A stretch of 64,000 nt of DNA. Origin: CAVVEQ01 sp963804865. Lineage in GTDB: Bacteria; Chloroflexota; Anaerolineae; Anaerolineales; Anaerolineaceae. The notes under the pieces were generated by a model. The model ran no database searches. It saw only the letters and a list, made by a program, of their open reading frames with translations, and was not told the origin of the DNA. Shown here piece by piece: positions 18,921 to 26,537 of the stretch. Position 1 is the stretch's first letter. Every line of letters begins with the position of its first letter. The DNA is taken from assembly GCA_963804865.1 (NCBI GenBank), contig CAWDSH010000001.1, positions 992,001-1,056,000 on the forward strand. Reading direction: 5' to 3'. Both the position numbers and the translations under genes were made by a program.

Positions 18921-19580
18921 CTACTGATCTTTCTTTTTCTGTCCATACCGGTAATGATAATAATCAAAAGAACGTTTCGCCATTGCATCCGTGAATATCA
19001 GCGGTTTGCCAATCATTTTCGCAATGGTAAAAGTTTGAGCTGCTTCTTCAAGCGTGACAGCACGTTCAAGAGCATGCTCCAACGATTTTCCAATGGTGAT
19101 CACTCCATGCTGCCCTAACATGACAGCGAATCCACTGCCGAGCACTTTTACAGGGAGGGTGAAGAATTCCTTATCTTCAAGGTGAAGGTATGGAGCAACT
19201 GGGATGGGCTGATCAAACCAATCGGCTTGAGTTTCGGTGATGATGGGTATGGATTCATTTATCACGGAAAAGGCTGTGGCATAGGGTGAATGGGTGTGAA
19301 CAATTCCGTTGATCTCCGGACGCGCTCGCAGGATCCCCGTCCAGAGGTCCAAAGCCACCGAAGGGCGGTGTTTGCCATCAATGACTTTATTATCGATATC
19401 CGTTACAGAAATATCTTCCGGTTTCAATTCGGTGTATGGCATACCACTTGGCGTGACTACAACGTATCCGGTCTCAACATCCCGGGCAATCACGGTACCG
19501 CCAGCCATCCATACCAAACCATAATCCGGAAGTTTCCGGGCAATCTCAAGTACTTTGATTCGTAGCGATTCGCAAATCAT
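18921..19580 (-). CDS. Class II aldolase/adducin-family sugar-phosphate aldolase or epimerase
   Basis: 219 residues of the L-fuculose-1-phosphate aldolase / L-ribulose-5-phosphate 4-epimerase family. Zinc ligands are visible in GIVHTHSPYATAFS (two His) and downstream around GQHGVITIG, and VVTPSGMPYTELKPEDI is the typical substrate strand. The usual phosphate-binding T-x-G-N-x-S is replaced by MAGGTVIARD, so the conserved Asn is missing. This may mark an unusual substrate. It should act on the phosphorylated product of the PTS: cleaving it to a C3 unit and an aldehyde, or epimerising it. Reaction choice is not resolvable here. Confidence 0.8.
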   Translation of the reverse strand: MICESLRIKVLEIARKLPDYGLVWMAGGTVIARDVETGYVVVTPSGMPYTELKPEDISVTDIDNKVIDGKHRPSVALDLWTGILRARPEINGIVHTHSPYATAFSVINESIPIITETQADWFDQPIPVAPYLHLEDKEFFTLPVKVLGSGFAVMLGQHGVITIGKSLEHALERAVTLEEAAQTFTIAKMIGKPLIFTDAMAKRSFDYYHYRYGQKKKDQ

Positions 19581-19597
19581 AATTGAATAAAGAGTGG

Positions 19598-20755
19598 CTA
19601 ATGAAGAGGATATTTACCTAATTCTTGACCAGATCGAAAAAATTCAAGCATATTTTCTAATGGTATGTCATTACTGAAATTATGAGCAGGCGCCAGAATG
19701 TAACCACCCCCTTCACCCATTTGTTCGATCCGTAGGCGAACCTCGCGGCGGACATCTTCAATTGTCCCATTATTGAGAACATTTTTAACATCCACCCCGC
19801 CCTGAAAAACCAGATCCTTTCCAAAATCCCTTTTCAGTTCCACCGGGTCCATGCCGCGTAGATGGCCCTCGATTGGATTTAATATCTCAAATCCTGCTTC
19901 GATGATATCCGGCAGGAATTTTCGGATGGCTCCATCACAATGCAACAAGATCTTCGCTTGTGGAGCTTTCTTCTTGATCTTGGCTATCGATATCTTATAC
20001 TTGGGCATGAACAGCTCGCGCCAGATCTGCGGGTTAAACATCGGCCCATTGTTCGTGCCCAGATCTTCGGCAAATTCAATGATATGGATATACGGCCCGA
20101 CCACATCGAGGAACGCATCATAGAAACCATCCAGGATTTCAGCAAGTTTGGATAGCAGCCGTTCAAGGAGATGAATATCTGTGACGGTAAGCAGCAAAGC
20201 GTTCTCCATCCCCACCAGCCAGCGAGTCATCTCCCACAAATTGCCATAGACCGGTCGGTGCGCAACGATTGCATAATCCGTGTGGAAATACAGCTCCTCT
20301 ATTTCTTCCTTGACCCCCACCAATCGATCCGGATCAAAGGGGTCAGGCCAGGGATATTTTTCGATTTTTTCAGCTGTCAGATCATTGCCTAGTGGTGCTC
20401 CACCCAGGTCGTAGAAGCCACCGAGCATCCTATGCGTCAACCCCCACTCATCTGTGAATGGTTTGAAATCGCCCAGTAGAGGATTGGCTACATATGATTG
20501 CGGTGGGCGGATATGAATGAAACGGAAATCCGTACCCAGCTTGTCGAGCACAGGGTTGTAATCCGGAGTGGTGTAAAAACCAACCAAGGTTCTCCGGGGA
20601 ATTTCCCGAACTTTATAATGATCTCTTAATAATTGAAAACGTTGCTCAGTGAGGTGATTGGCCGAACCACCCAATGTCACCGGAACCCGATCAGGCTCAT
20701 GGTGATTTATCGCAGCAAGCACCCGTTCACGAGGGGTCATGGTTTGCGTCATCAT
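19598..20755 (-). CDS. UroD-superfamily protein, putative substrate-specific methyltransferase
   Basis: 385 residues. It opens with MTPRERVLAAINHHEPDRVPV, the hallmark of the methyltransferase-like branch of the uroporphyrinogen decarboxylase superfamily. The region equivalent to the MtaA zinc site reads KILLHCDGAIRKFLPDIIEA, so the H-x-C spacing is lost. The C-terminal cysteine of MtaA is replaced by the APAHNFSNDIP segment. The second UroD protein of this operon keeps both features, so the two probably do different half-reactions. This one may demethylate the substrate onto the corrinoid protein (inference). It is the first gene after the operon promoter and starts ATGATG; the first ATG is used. 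Confidence 0.8.
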   Translation of the reverse strand: MMTQTMTPRERVLAAINHHEPDRVPVTLGGSANHLTEQRFQLLRDHYKVREIPRRTLVGFYTTPDYNPVLDKLGTDFRFIHIRPPQSYVANPLLGDFKPFTDEWGLTHRMLGGFYDLGGAPLGNDLTAEKIEKYPWPDPFDPDRLVGVKEEIEELYFHTDYAIVAHRPVYGNLWEMTRWLVGMENALLLTVTDIHLLERLLSKLAEILDGFYDAFLDVVGPYIHIIEFAEDLGTNNGPMFNPQIWRELFMPKYKISIAKIKKKAPQAKILLHCDGAIRKFLPDIIEAGFEILNPIEGHLRGMDPVELKRDFGKDLVFQGGVDVKNVLNNGTIEDVRREVRLRIEQMGEGGGYILAPAHNFSNDIPLENMLEFFRSGQELGKYPLH

Positions 20756-20765
20756 TTATTCTGTA

Positions 20766-20779
20766 TTCACATTTGTGAA
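20766..20779. promoter_or_regulatory. Palindromic operator 1 of the PTS/corrinoid operon
   Basis: TTCACA-TT-TGTGAA is a perfect 6-bp inverted repeat placed between the promoter start point and the first gene. It sits 20 bp (two helical turns) from operator 2, so two repressor dimers could bind on one face of the DNA. SorC (gene at 14178-15149) is the most likely ligand. Confidence 0.6.
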
Positions 20780-20785
20780 CCGGAA

Positions 20786-20799
20786 TTCATACATGTGAA
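20786..20799. promoter_or_regulatory. Palindromic operator 2 of the PTS/corrinoid operon
   Basis: TTCATACATGTGAA is an imperfect copy of operator 1 with TTCA/TGAA outer arms. It abuts the -10 element (20799-20804), so a bound repressor would block transcription start. Confidence 0.55.
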
Positions 20800-20827
20800 T
20801 AGTAACAAAAAATTGTGCAAATGTCAA
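20799..20827 (-). promoter_or_regulatory. Promoter of the PTS/corrinoid operon
   Basis: On the minus strand a perfect -35 TTGACA (20822-20827), a 17-nt spacer and -10 TACTAT (20799-20804) form a near-consensus sigma-70-type promoter. The start point would be about 40 nt before the first ATG, inside the operator pair. It is the strongest promoter seen in the window and appears designed for tight repression. Confidence 0.7.
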
Positions 20828-20853
20828 TAGATTAAAGGAATATTAAAAAAATT

Positions 20854-21687
20854 TTAAGGTTGGGATGTGATCTCAATTTTTCCGCTTACTGAGCGCGCTT
20901 TTAGCATCCCGGCGCCTTCACCAACACTCCCCCCGCATGAATTTGGTCCCAGTATGACGTCTGGCATTAGGCACAAGACCTGACCATTGGCAGTTTGCAG
21001 GTAATACCTCACACTCGCCCCCTGGAGCAGCGTTAGATTGATCGAACCATGATCAGCTTCAAAGTTGAGATCGTCATCCACACCAGGAATGCCTAAATAA
21101 GCGATATCACCAAGAATGGTGGAAGCTTCGATCCTGCCATTGACCGCTTCCATGGATATCTTTCCGTGTTCTCCGATAAGATGAAATTCACCCGAACCTT
21201 TGCTTATCGAAATATCCCCTCTCCCTGAACGCAGCCTGATCCAACCGGTCATATCGTCAGCCTGGATATCTGCGGAGACACTATCAATATCCATAAAGGT
21301 ATATTCGCCATCGATTTTTACACTGCCATCAAAGATTTCAACTGCCAGGGGCACATGCGAGGGAATTACCAGGTTGAGGGAATTTCCTTTTTCAAAATTG
21401 TCTGTGAAGAAGAGTCCCCTCTCCTCATCCTTGAACTGAATGCTTAGAATATTATCCTGAAGTGCAATCGAATACCCACTGGTATCCGAGCCGATTATTT
21501 GCCCATTAACCAGGATCTGATCGTTATCGCTATTGATAACGGATAGAACACCTCGCGAGATTTTTACGTTAATCGATTCAACTCCTACCGCGTCAAATGC
21601 CTGAACCGGAATAATTCTCGAGGTTATATTCGTTTTGCCACATGCCGTAAGGAGCAATACAAAAATCAACCACCAAAGTTTATTCAT
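20854..21687 (-). CDS. DUF4097-type beta-helical lipoprotein (putative adhesin family)
   Basis: About 277 residues from ATG 21687, chosen because it gives a proper lipoprotein signal (MNKLWWLIFVLLLTACGK; lipobox LTAC). The mature part is a series of short beta repeats (for example IDSVSADIQADDMTGWIRLR and GDISISKGSGEFHL), the pattern of DUF4097/DUF2807 beta-helix proteins. It would be anchored on the outside of the cytoplasmic membrane. Function is unknown. It follows the DUF5680 gene by 26 nt and is probably co-transcribed with it. Confidence 0.75.
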   Translation of the reverse strand: MNKLWWLIFVLLLTACGKTNITSRIIPVQAFDAVGVESINVKISRGVLSVINSDNDQILVNGQIIGSDTSGYSIALQDNILSIQFKDEERGLFFTDNFEKGNSLNLVIPSHVPLAVEIFDGSVKIDGEYTFMDIDSVSADIQADDMTGWIRLRSGRGDISISKGSGEFHLIGEHGKISMEAVNGRIEASTILGDIAYLGIPGVDDDLNFEADHGSINLTLLQGASVRYYLQTANGQVLCLMPDVILGPNSCGGSVGEGAGMLKARSVSGKIEITSQP

Positions 21688-21713
21688 GTTATTCGAATTT
21701 CTGAGGGCGAACA

Positions 21714-22184
21714 TCATTCCCGGATCAATCCGCCATGATACTGGAGTTCGTAGACAGTCTTGCCATTGAGGTCTATCCATTCCCGACCGGTGAATGAAGC
21801 AATATCGCCCTGGTTTGTATCAAAATACACATAATCCCCTTCCACATGCTTGAATCCCCCAAGAAATCGTCCCTCCAGATACATTTTTGAGAGGCTTGCC
21901 ATAATAATTTTTCCTGCCTCCTCTGCCGTGATCATTGCCGGCCCAATGATCCTTCCGTAATAATTCATGATCCAAATAATTCGGTGCTTGAAATAGACTG
22001 CTTCCTCTCCGATGAAATCACTGCTGCCAAAATAGCAGTCATGGTAATTCCAATTGCCTTCGCCAAATTGCAGATCGTGAGATCCAGGACGTGAAGGAAG
22101 CAGTTTTTGACCTCCCCCAACATACGAGACTGACTTGGCTTTAACGATGAAGTCATTCAGATCTTTTAGATTTATTGAGTCCAT
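21714..22184 (-). CDS. DUF5680-like cytoplasmic protein
   Basis: About 156 residues from ATG 22184, which has a strong AAAGGAG ribosome binding site; an upstream ATG at 22238 lacks one. Visible blocks are LNDFIVKAKSVSYVGGG, SHDLQFGEGNWNYHDCYFG, FIGEEAVYFKHRIIWIMNYYG and ELQYHGGLI, matching the DUF5680 pattern often seen next to or fused with regulators. It is soluble, with no signal peptide. A GGGTAAAAT candidate -10 lies at 22226-22234. Biochemical role unknown. Confidence 0.7.
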   Translation of the reverse strand: MDSINLKDLNDFIVKAKSVSYVGGGQKLLPSRPGSHDLQFGEGNWNYHDCYFGSSDFIGEEAVYFKHRIIWIMNYYGRIIGPAMITAEEAGKIIMASLSKMYLEGRFLGGFKHVEGDYVYFDTNQGDIASFTGREWIDLNGKTVYELQYHGGLIRE

Positions 22185-22291
22185 CCGTGTTTCTCCTTTT
22201 GAGGATTTCAACTCCTTGTATGCTAATTTTACCCTCAAGGACTTTTTAGTAATATTTCTAAAGTAAATTTTTTTGTAGTTATTGGAAAAAT

Positions 22292-22323
22292 AAATAAAAA
22301 AATCCCCTGTCGGGATTCAGGGG
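22292..22323 (-). terminator. Intrinsic terminator after tRNA-Pro
   Basis: On the minus strand CCCCTG...CAGGGG (6-bp stem, 8-nt loop AATCCCGA) is followed at once by ATTTTTTTATTT. It lies about 10 nt beyond the CCA end of the tRNA and ends the kinase/tRNA transcript. Confidence 0.8.
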
Positions 22324-22331
22324 AACTTGCC

Positions 22332-22410
<79 letters not shown>

Positions 22411-22421
22411 TAATGGAGCGA

Positions 22422-23810
22422 TTATACCCCGCCCTTTCCGTTCTTGACAAGGTTGCCCGTATTGCTCTTGATCAGATTTCCCGTGTTTGGCTTGCTGGAG
22501 GAATTTTTTCCCAGGGGCCCGGTGCCATCGTTGCCCAAGCTTCCAGTATGAAACACCCTTTGAGCCGCATTAGCCTGAGCTGCATTGGACGGAAGGAAGA
22601 ACATGAATTTACTACCCATCCCTTCCACAGATTCTAATCCGATTTTTCCACCGTGTTTCTCGATCATTTCCCTTGCTATAGATAGCCCCAATCCAATTCC
22701 CCCGTGTTTTCGAGTAAGGTGTTTTTCAACCTGGTAGAAACGCTCAAATATCTTTTCGAGTTCATCGGGAGGTATGCCGATGCCATTATCCATGACAGAT
22801 ACTTTTACATATCCTGGCACCTGCTCGGCTTTTACTTTTACTTTTCCTCCTGCATTGGTGAAGGTCAAGGCATTCTTGATCAGGTTCCTCAAGGCTATCC
22901 CGATCTTATCGCCATCCCCCTCAACCACCATATTGTGACCCGGAACATCTGATATCAGACTGATTTTTCTATCTTCGGCCATATTTTTGAATGAATCAAC
23001 CACATCCCGAACCAGCATGGACATGCTGACTTTTTTTCGGCGCAATTCGTTAAGTCCATTTTCCAGGTTATCCACATCGGAAAATTCCTCGATGATTTCT
23101 TTCAGTCTATTTGCGCTGTTGGCGATTACCTGCAGATCCTGTTTCTGATCCTCACTCGCAGAATCCATCAATAAGGACGAATGTCCAAGAACCAACCCTA
23201 GAGGTGTACGCAATTCATGCGACGTGATAGCCATGAAATCGCTTTTCATGCGATCCAATTCCATCACTTTTTCATAAGCTTGCTGGGTTGAATTCAAAAG
23301 CAAGTGATTCTGGATCACGACAGCTGCCTGAGCTGCCAGGGTTTCAAGAATGGTCACATCCTCTTCCGTGTAATGACCATTATTTGATTTATTAACACAT
23401 TCCATGACTCCAATCGCTTCACCCTTGAATACCATCGGCACAGCAAGTATTGAGCTGGTATTATCGGTGAGCTGTCGGTCAACGACCCGAAATATCCTGT
23501 CATCTTTGTCCGCATGATGTAAAGCCATGGGTTGGATATGTGTGTAGACCCAACCTGCAACACTCTTATCCAATGGAACGCCAATAGTTTTTAATGTTTC
23601 CATTAAAAACCATGGAGCAGCAATAAATTTCAGATAGTTATTATCTTCATCGAAAACAAGAATGGAGCTGCTTTCGGAGTAGGTCAATTCTGATGCTGTT
23701 TCAATGATTGAATGAAGAAGCGGCTCCAATTCAAGATTGGAGCTTAAATTCTTACAGACCTCAACCAAGCGTTCCAAGCGGCTGGTATAATCTGAATATG
23801 CAATCGCCAT
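22422..23810 (-). CDS. GAF-domain sensor histidine kinase (soluble)
   Basis: 462 residues and no membrane helix, so cytosolic. A GAF domain (about residues 15-165, with SSSILVFDEDNNYLKFIAAP) is followed by the HisKA box SHELRTPLGLVLGHSS (phospho-His), the N box LRNLIKNALTFT, and G boxes DNGIGIPPDELEKIFERFY and GGIGLGLSIAREMIEKHGG. The tail beyond about residue 410 is low-complexity with repeated N-T-G-N-L-x-K units, unusual for kinases. No response regulator gene is adjacent. Signal unknown. Confidence 0.88.
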   Translation of the reverse strand: MAIAYSDYTSRLERLVEVCKNLSSNLELEPLLHSIIETASELTYSESSSILVFDEDNNYLKFIAAPWFLMETLKTIGVPLDKSVAGWVYTHIQPMALHHADKDDRIFRVVDRQLTDNTSSILAVPMVFKGEAIGVMECVNKSNNGHYTEEDVTILETLAAQAAVVIQNHLLLNSTQQAYEKVMELDRMKSDFMAITSHELRTPLGLVLGHSSLLMDSASEDQKQDLQVIANSANRLKEIIEEFSDVDNLENGLNELRRKKVSMSMLVRDVVDSFKNMAEDRKISLISDVPGHNMVVEGDGDKIGIALRNLIKNALTFTNAGGKVKVKAEQVPGYVKVSVMDNGIGIPPDELEKIFERFYQVEKHLTRKHGGIGLGLSIAREMIEKHGGKIGLESVEGMGSKFMFFLPSNAAQANAAQRVFHTGSLGNDGTGPLGKNSSSKPNTGNLIKSNTGNLVKNGKGGV

Positions 23811-23839
23811 GCTTGCTACCCCACCAATGGGTTAATTTG

Positions 23840-23848
23840 ATTATAGCA
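23840..23848 (-). promoter_or_regulatory. Extended -10 promoter of the histidine kinase gene
   Basis: The minus-strand TGCTATAAT combines a perfect -10 with the extended TGn element, 30 nt before the ATG. No good -35 is seen, consistent with an extended -10 promoter. Confidence 0.5.
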
Positions 23849-23908
23849 CAGGCAATTTTTTAGAAACTTTTCACTCAATTAACAATATAAAAACTGGAGA
23901 ATACGAAA

Positions 23909-24946
23909 ATGCCCGAAAGGAAAAAAGTCAGAGTAGCAATCGTTGGAGTTGGGAATTGTGCGTCATCACTCGTTCAGGGTGTGCAGTATTACAAGAACGC
24001 CAAGGATACTGATCGAATACCGGGTTTGATGCATGTCAAACTGGGCGGCTATCATGTTCATGATGTGGAATTTTCCGCAGCCTTTGATGTCGTTGACACC
24101 AAAGTTGGCAAAGACCTCTCGGAAGCCATTTTTGCCTATCCCAATAACACATACAAGTTCTGTGATGTGCCGAAAATGGGGATCCCGGTCTACAGGGGGA
24201 TGACACACGATGGATTGGGAAAATATCTTTCCAAGATCCTCAAGAAGGCGCCCGGCCCAACAGCTGATATTGTAAAGATCCTAAAAGACACGAAGACCGA
24301 CGTCGTCATCAATTACTTACCGGTTGGTTCCGAAATGGCCACCAAGTGGTACGTCGAGCAGATATTGGATGCTGGATGCGGCATGGTAAATGCGATTCCG
24401 GTCTTTATTGCCAGCTCGGAATATTGGGGAAGCAGATTTGCTGAAAGAGGCCTACCGATCATTGGCGATGATATCAAAAGCCAGGTTGGAGCCACCATTC
24501 TTCACCGCGTTCTCACCAGCTTGTTCGTTGATCGCGGTGTGAGGTTGGATCGAACGTACCAATTGAATTTTGGTGGAAATACTGATTTTCTTAATATGCT
24601 GGAGCGGGAACGGCTGGAATCCAAAAAGATTTCCAAAACGGGTGCCGTCACCAGCATGCTGCCTTATCAACTTAAAGAAGATGATATCCATGTTGGTCCG
24701 AGTGATTATGTACCGTGGCTATCGGATCGTAAATGGTGTTATATCCGCATGGAAGGCACCACTTTTGGTGATGTTCCACTGAACCTGGAAGCCAAGCTAG
24801 AAGTGTGGGATTCTCCCAACTCGGCCGGTGTTGTAATCGACGCCGTCCGCTGTGTGAAACTTGCACTTGAGCGTCAAGATCTCAGGCCCCTTGATAGCGC
24901 CTTCCTCTTACTTCATGAAAACTCCTCCCAAGCAATTTCAAGATAA
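23909..24946 (+). CDS. myo-Inositol-1-phosphate synthase
   Basis: 345 residues, the length of the short archaeal/actinobacterial class. VAIVGVGNCASSLVQGVQYY is the NAD-binding Rossmann start. VVINYLPVGSEMATKWYVEQ and GDDIKSQVGATILHRVLTSL are conserved active-site strands, the latter holding the catalytic lysine. It converts glucose 6-phosphate to inositol 3-phosphate, the first step to inositol lipids or solutes. A GGAG ribosome binding site precedes the ATG. The gene is transcribed divergently from the histidine kinase. Confidence 0.92.
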   Translation: MPERKKVRVAIVGVGNCASSLVQGVQYYKNAKDTDRIPGLMHVKLGGYHVHDVEFSAAFDVVDTKVGKDLSEAIFAYPNNTYKFCDVPKMGIPVYRGMTHDGLGKYLSKILKKAPGPTADIVKILKDTKTDVVINYLPVGSEMATKWYVEQILDAGCGMVNAIPVFIASSEYWGSRFAERGLPIIGDDIKSQVGATILHRVLTSLFVDRGVRLDRTYQLNFGGNTDFLNMLERERLESKKISKTGAVTSMLPYQLKEDDIHVGPSDYVPWLSDRKWCYIRMEGTTFGDVPLNLEAKLEVWDSPNSAGVVIDAVRCVKLALERQDLRPLDSAFLLLHENSSQAISR

Positions 24947-24997
24947 TATTTGCCGCGAAATGACTGAAGCCTTCATCAAGGGTGATACCAAAATAGA

Positions 24998-26153
24998 ATG
25001 AACTCCTGGAAACGATTTCGTTCTCCATATGCCAATATGGCATCTTTTGTGATTCTGCTTTTTCTGGCAGGGTGTTCTAACCTTGCTGCTGATACTTTTC
25101 CGACTACTACATTCACACCTTTGCCGCCCACCGCTACTACAACCCTCACACCTCTTCCGACACTTACGTCAACAGCAACCATAACCCCCACTCCGCCGCA
25201 ACTTCCTTCAGGATTTACAACTTCGCTACTTAAACAGCCTGGATACTCCACACACATATTTAGATGATACATGCCAGGTTCTACGTGCCAAGCTGGATCC
25301 CAATAACAGTGTTCCTGGTACTGTGGTTATGCCGATCATGTTGCATTCGATCACGGATGGCACGGTTTCCTTTTATGATCAGATCTCAGTGGAAACCTGG
25401 AAATTGCTGATCAGGGACCTAAGAGAACAAGGCTTTGAAGCCATCACCATCACCCAGTTTCGGGATTTCTTATATAACAACAGTCGTATCCCACCAAGAT
25501 CGGTTCTATTCATTGTTGACGATCGGAAAACAGCTGAATATTTCAATACACACTTTCGTCCTCTTTATGAGGATTATGGCTGGAAGGTGACCAACGCCTG
25601 GATCAGCTCTCCTGAAACGACCGAGGACTTATGGTCCCAAAACATTTCCCTGGAACAGGAAGGTTGGGTGGATCACCAGGCACATGGTGTGATCCATAAT
25701 ACGAATATCACCGAGGTTTCGACTGAAGAATTCATGCGCAGCGAAATATTCGGATCGCGACAAATCATCGAGCAGCGATACAATAAAACACCCATCGCCT
25801 ATATTTGGCCAGGCGGCAGCTTCACTCAACGTGCCATCCAGATCGCCCGTGAAGCTGGATATCAACTGGGCTTTACCATCAATCCCCGCGGCCCGGTAAT
25901 GTTTAACTGGATCCCCCTTTCAGAGCAGGGTGATCCCATGCGTCCCTCTTATATTGTAGATGGGACAATGGGAGATCCCCTGATGGTCCTCCCCCGATTT
26001 TGGGATACGGATGCCCGTTCGAAGATCGACCTTGTAAGGCAAATCGGCCAGCAGGCAGCCGAAGCAGCCAACAGCACAAAACAGGTCGAAACAGATTATT
26101 ACAACATCGTCTGTTCCGCAGCGCTGGGTCCCCTACCTACAGCAGCACCCTGA
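24998..26153 (+). CDS. Polysaccharide-deacetylase-like lipoprotein, frame break near 25225
   Basis: The N-terminal frame has a lipoprotein signal (ASFVILLFLAGCSN) and a Thr/Pro-rich linker. The second frame, entered by skipping one base near 25210-25232, continues YLNSLDTPHTYLDDTCQVLR, then VVMPIMLHSITDG and a NodB-like domain. That domain has VLFIVDDRKTAEYF (catalytic Asp region), DHQAHGVIHN (candidate metal histidines) and AYIWPGGSFTQRAIQIAREA. Total is about 385 residues. It probably acts outside the cell on an N-acetylated or other acylated glycan. The D-D-R-K sequence departs from the usual T-F-D-D-G, so activity is uncertain. Confidence 0.75.
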
Positions 26154-26182
26154 TTGCACGATTCTTGCAACGAATCTCCTTC

Positions 26183-26536
26183 ATGAATTCCGTATCCTGC
26201 CCATTTTGCCGGATTGCGGTAGGTGAACTACCCGCCAGGATGATCTACCAGGACGACGAGCTGCTGGCATTTCAGGACTCGCACCCGATCGCACCTGTCC
26301 ATATCTTGATTGTCCCCAGGGAGCACATCACTTCCGTGAATGATATCCAACCCGAACATGCGCAGGTTCTTGGCAGAATGCTCCTGAGGGCTCGTCATCT
26401 TGCGAGTGATTCAGGCATTGCGTTAAGTGGCTACCGGTTGGTGATGAATACGGGACCGGATGCAGGGCAGACAGTTCCTCATCTACACCTGCACTTAATC
26501 GGAGGCCGGCATTTACCGTTCCGCTTTGATGATTGA
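26183..26536 (+). CDS. HIT-family nucleotide-binding protein (Hint-like)
   Basis: 117 residues from ATG 26183. The earlier in-frame stretch overlaps the preceding gene and is not conserved in appearance. CPFCRIAVGELPARMIYQDD opens the fold. The histidine triad is HLHLHLIGG, preceded by VMNTGPDAGQTVPH. Hint-like proteins hydrolyse AMP-lysine-type phosphoramidates; the cellular role is usually unclear. The gene lies between two lipoprotein genes in a plus-strand run and ends just before the LysM/M23 series. Confidence 0.9.
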   Translation: MNSVSCPFCRIAVGELPARMIYQDDELLAFQDSHPIAPVHILIVPREHITSVNDIQPEHAQVLGRMLLRARHLASDSGIALSGYRLVMNTGPDAGQTVPHLHLHLIGGRHLPFRFDD

Positions 26537-26537
26537 A

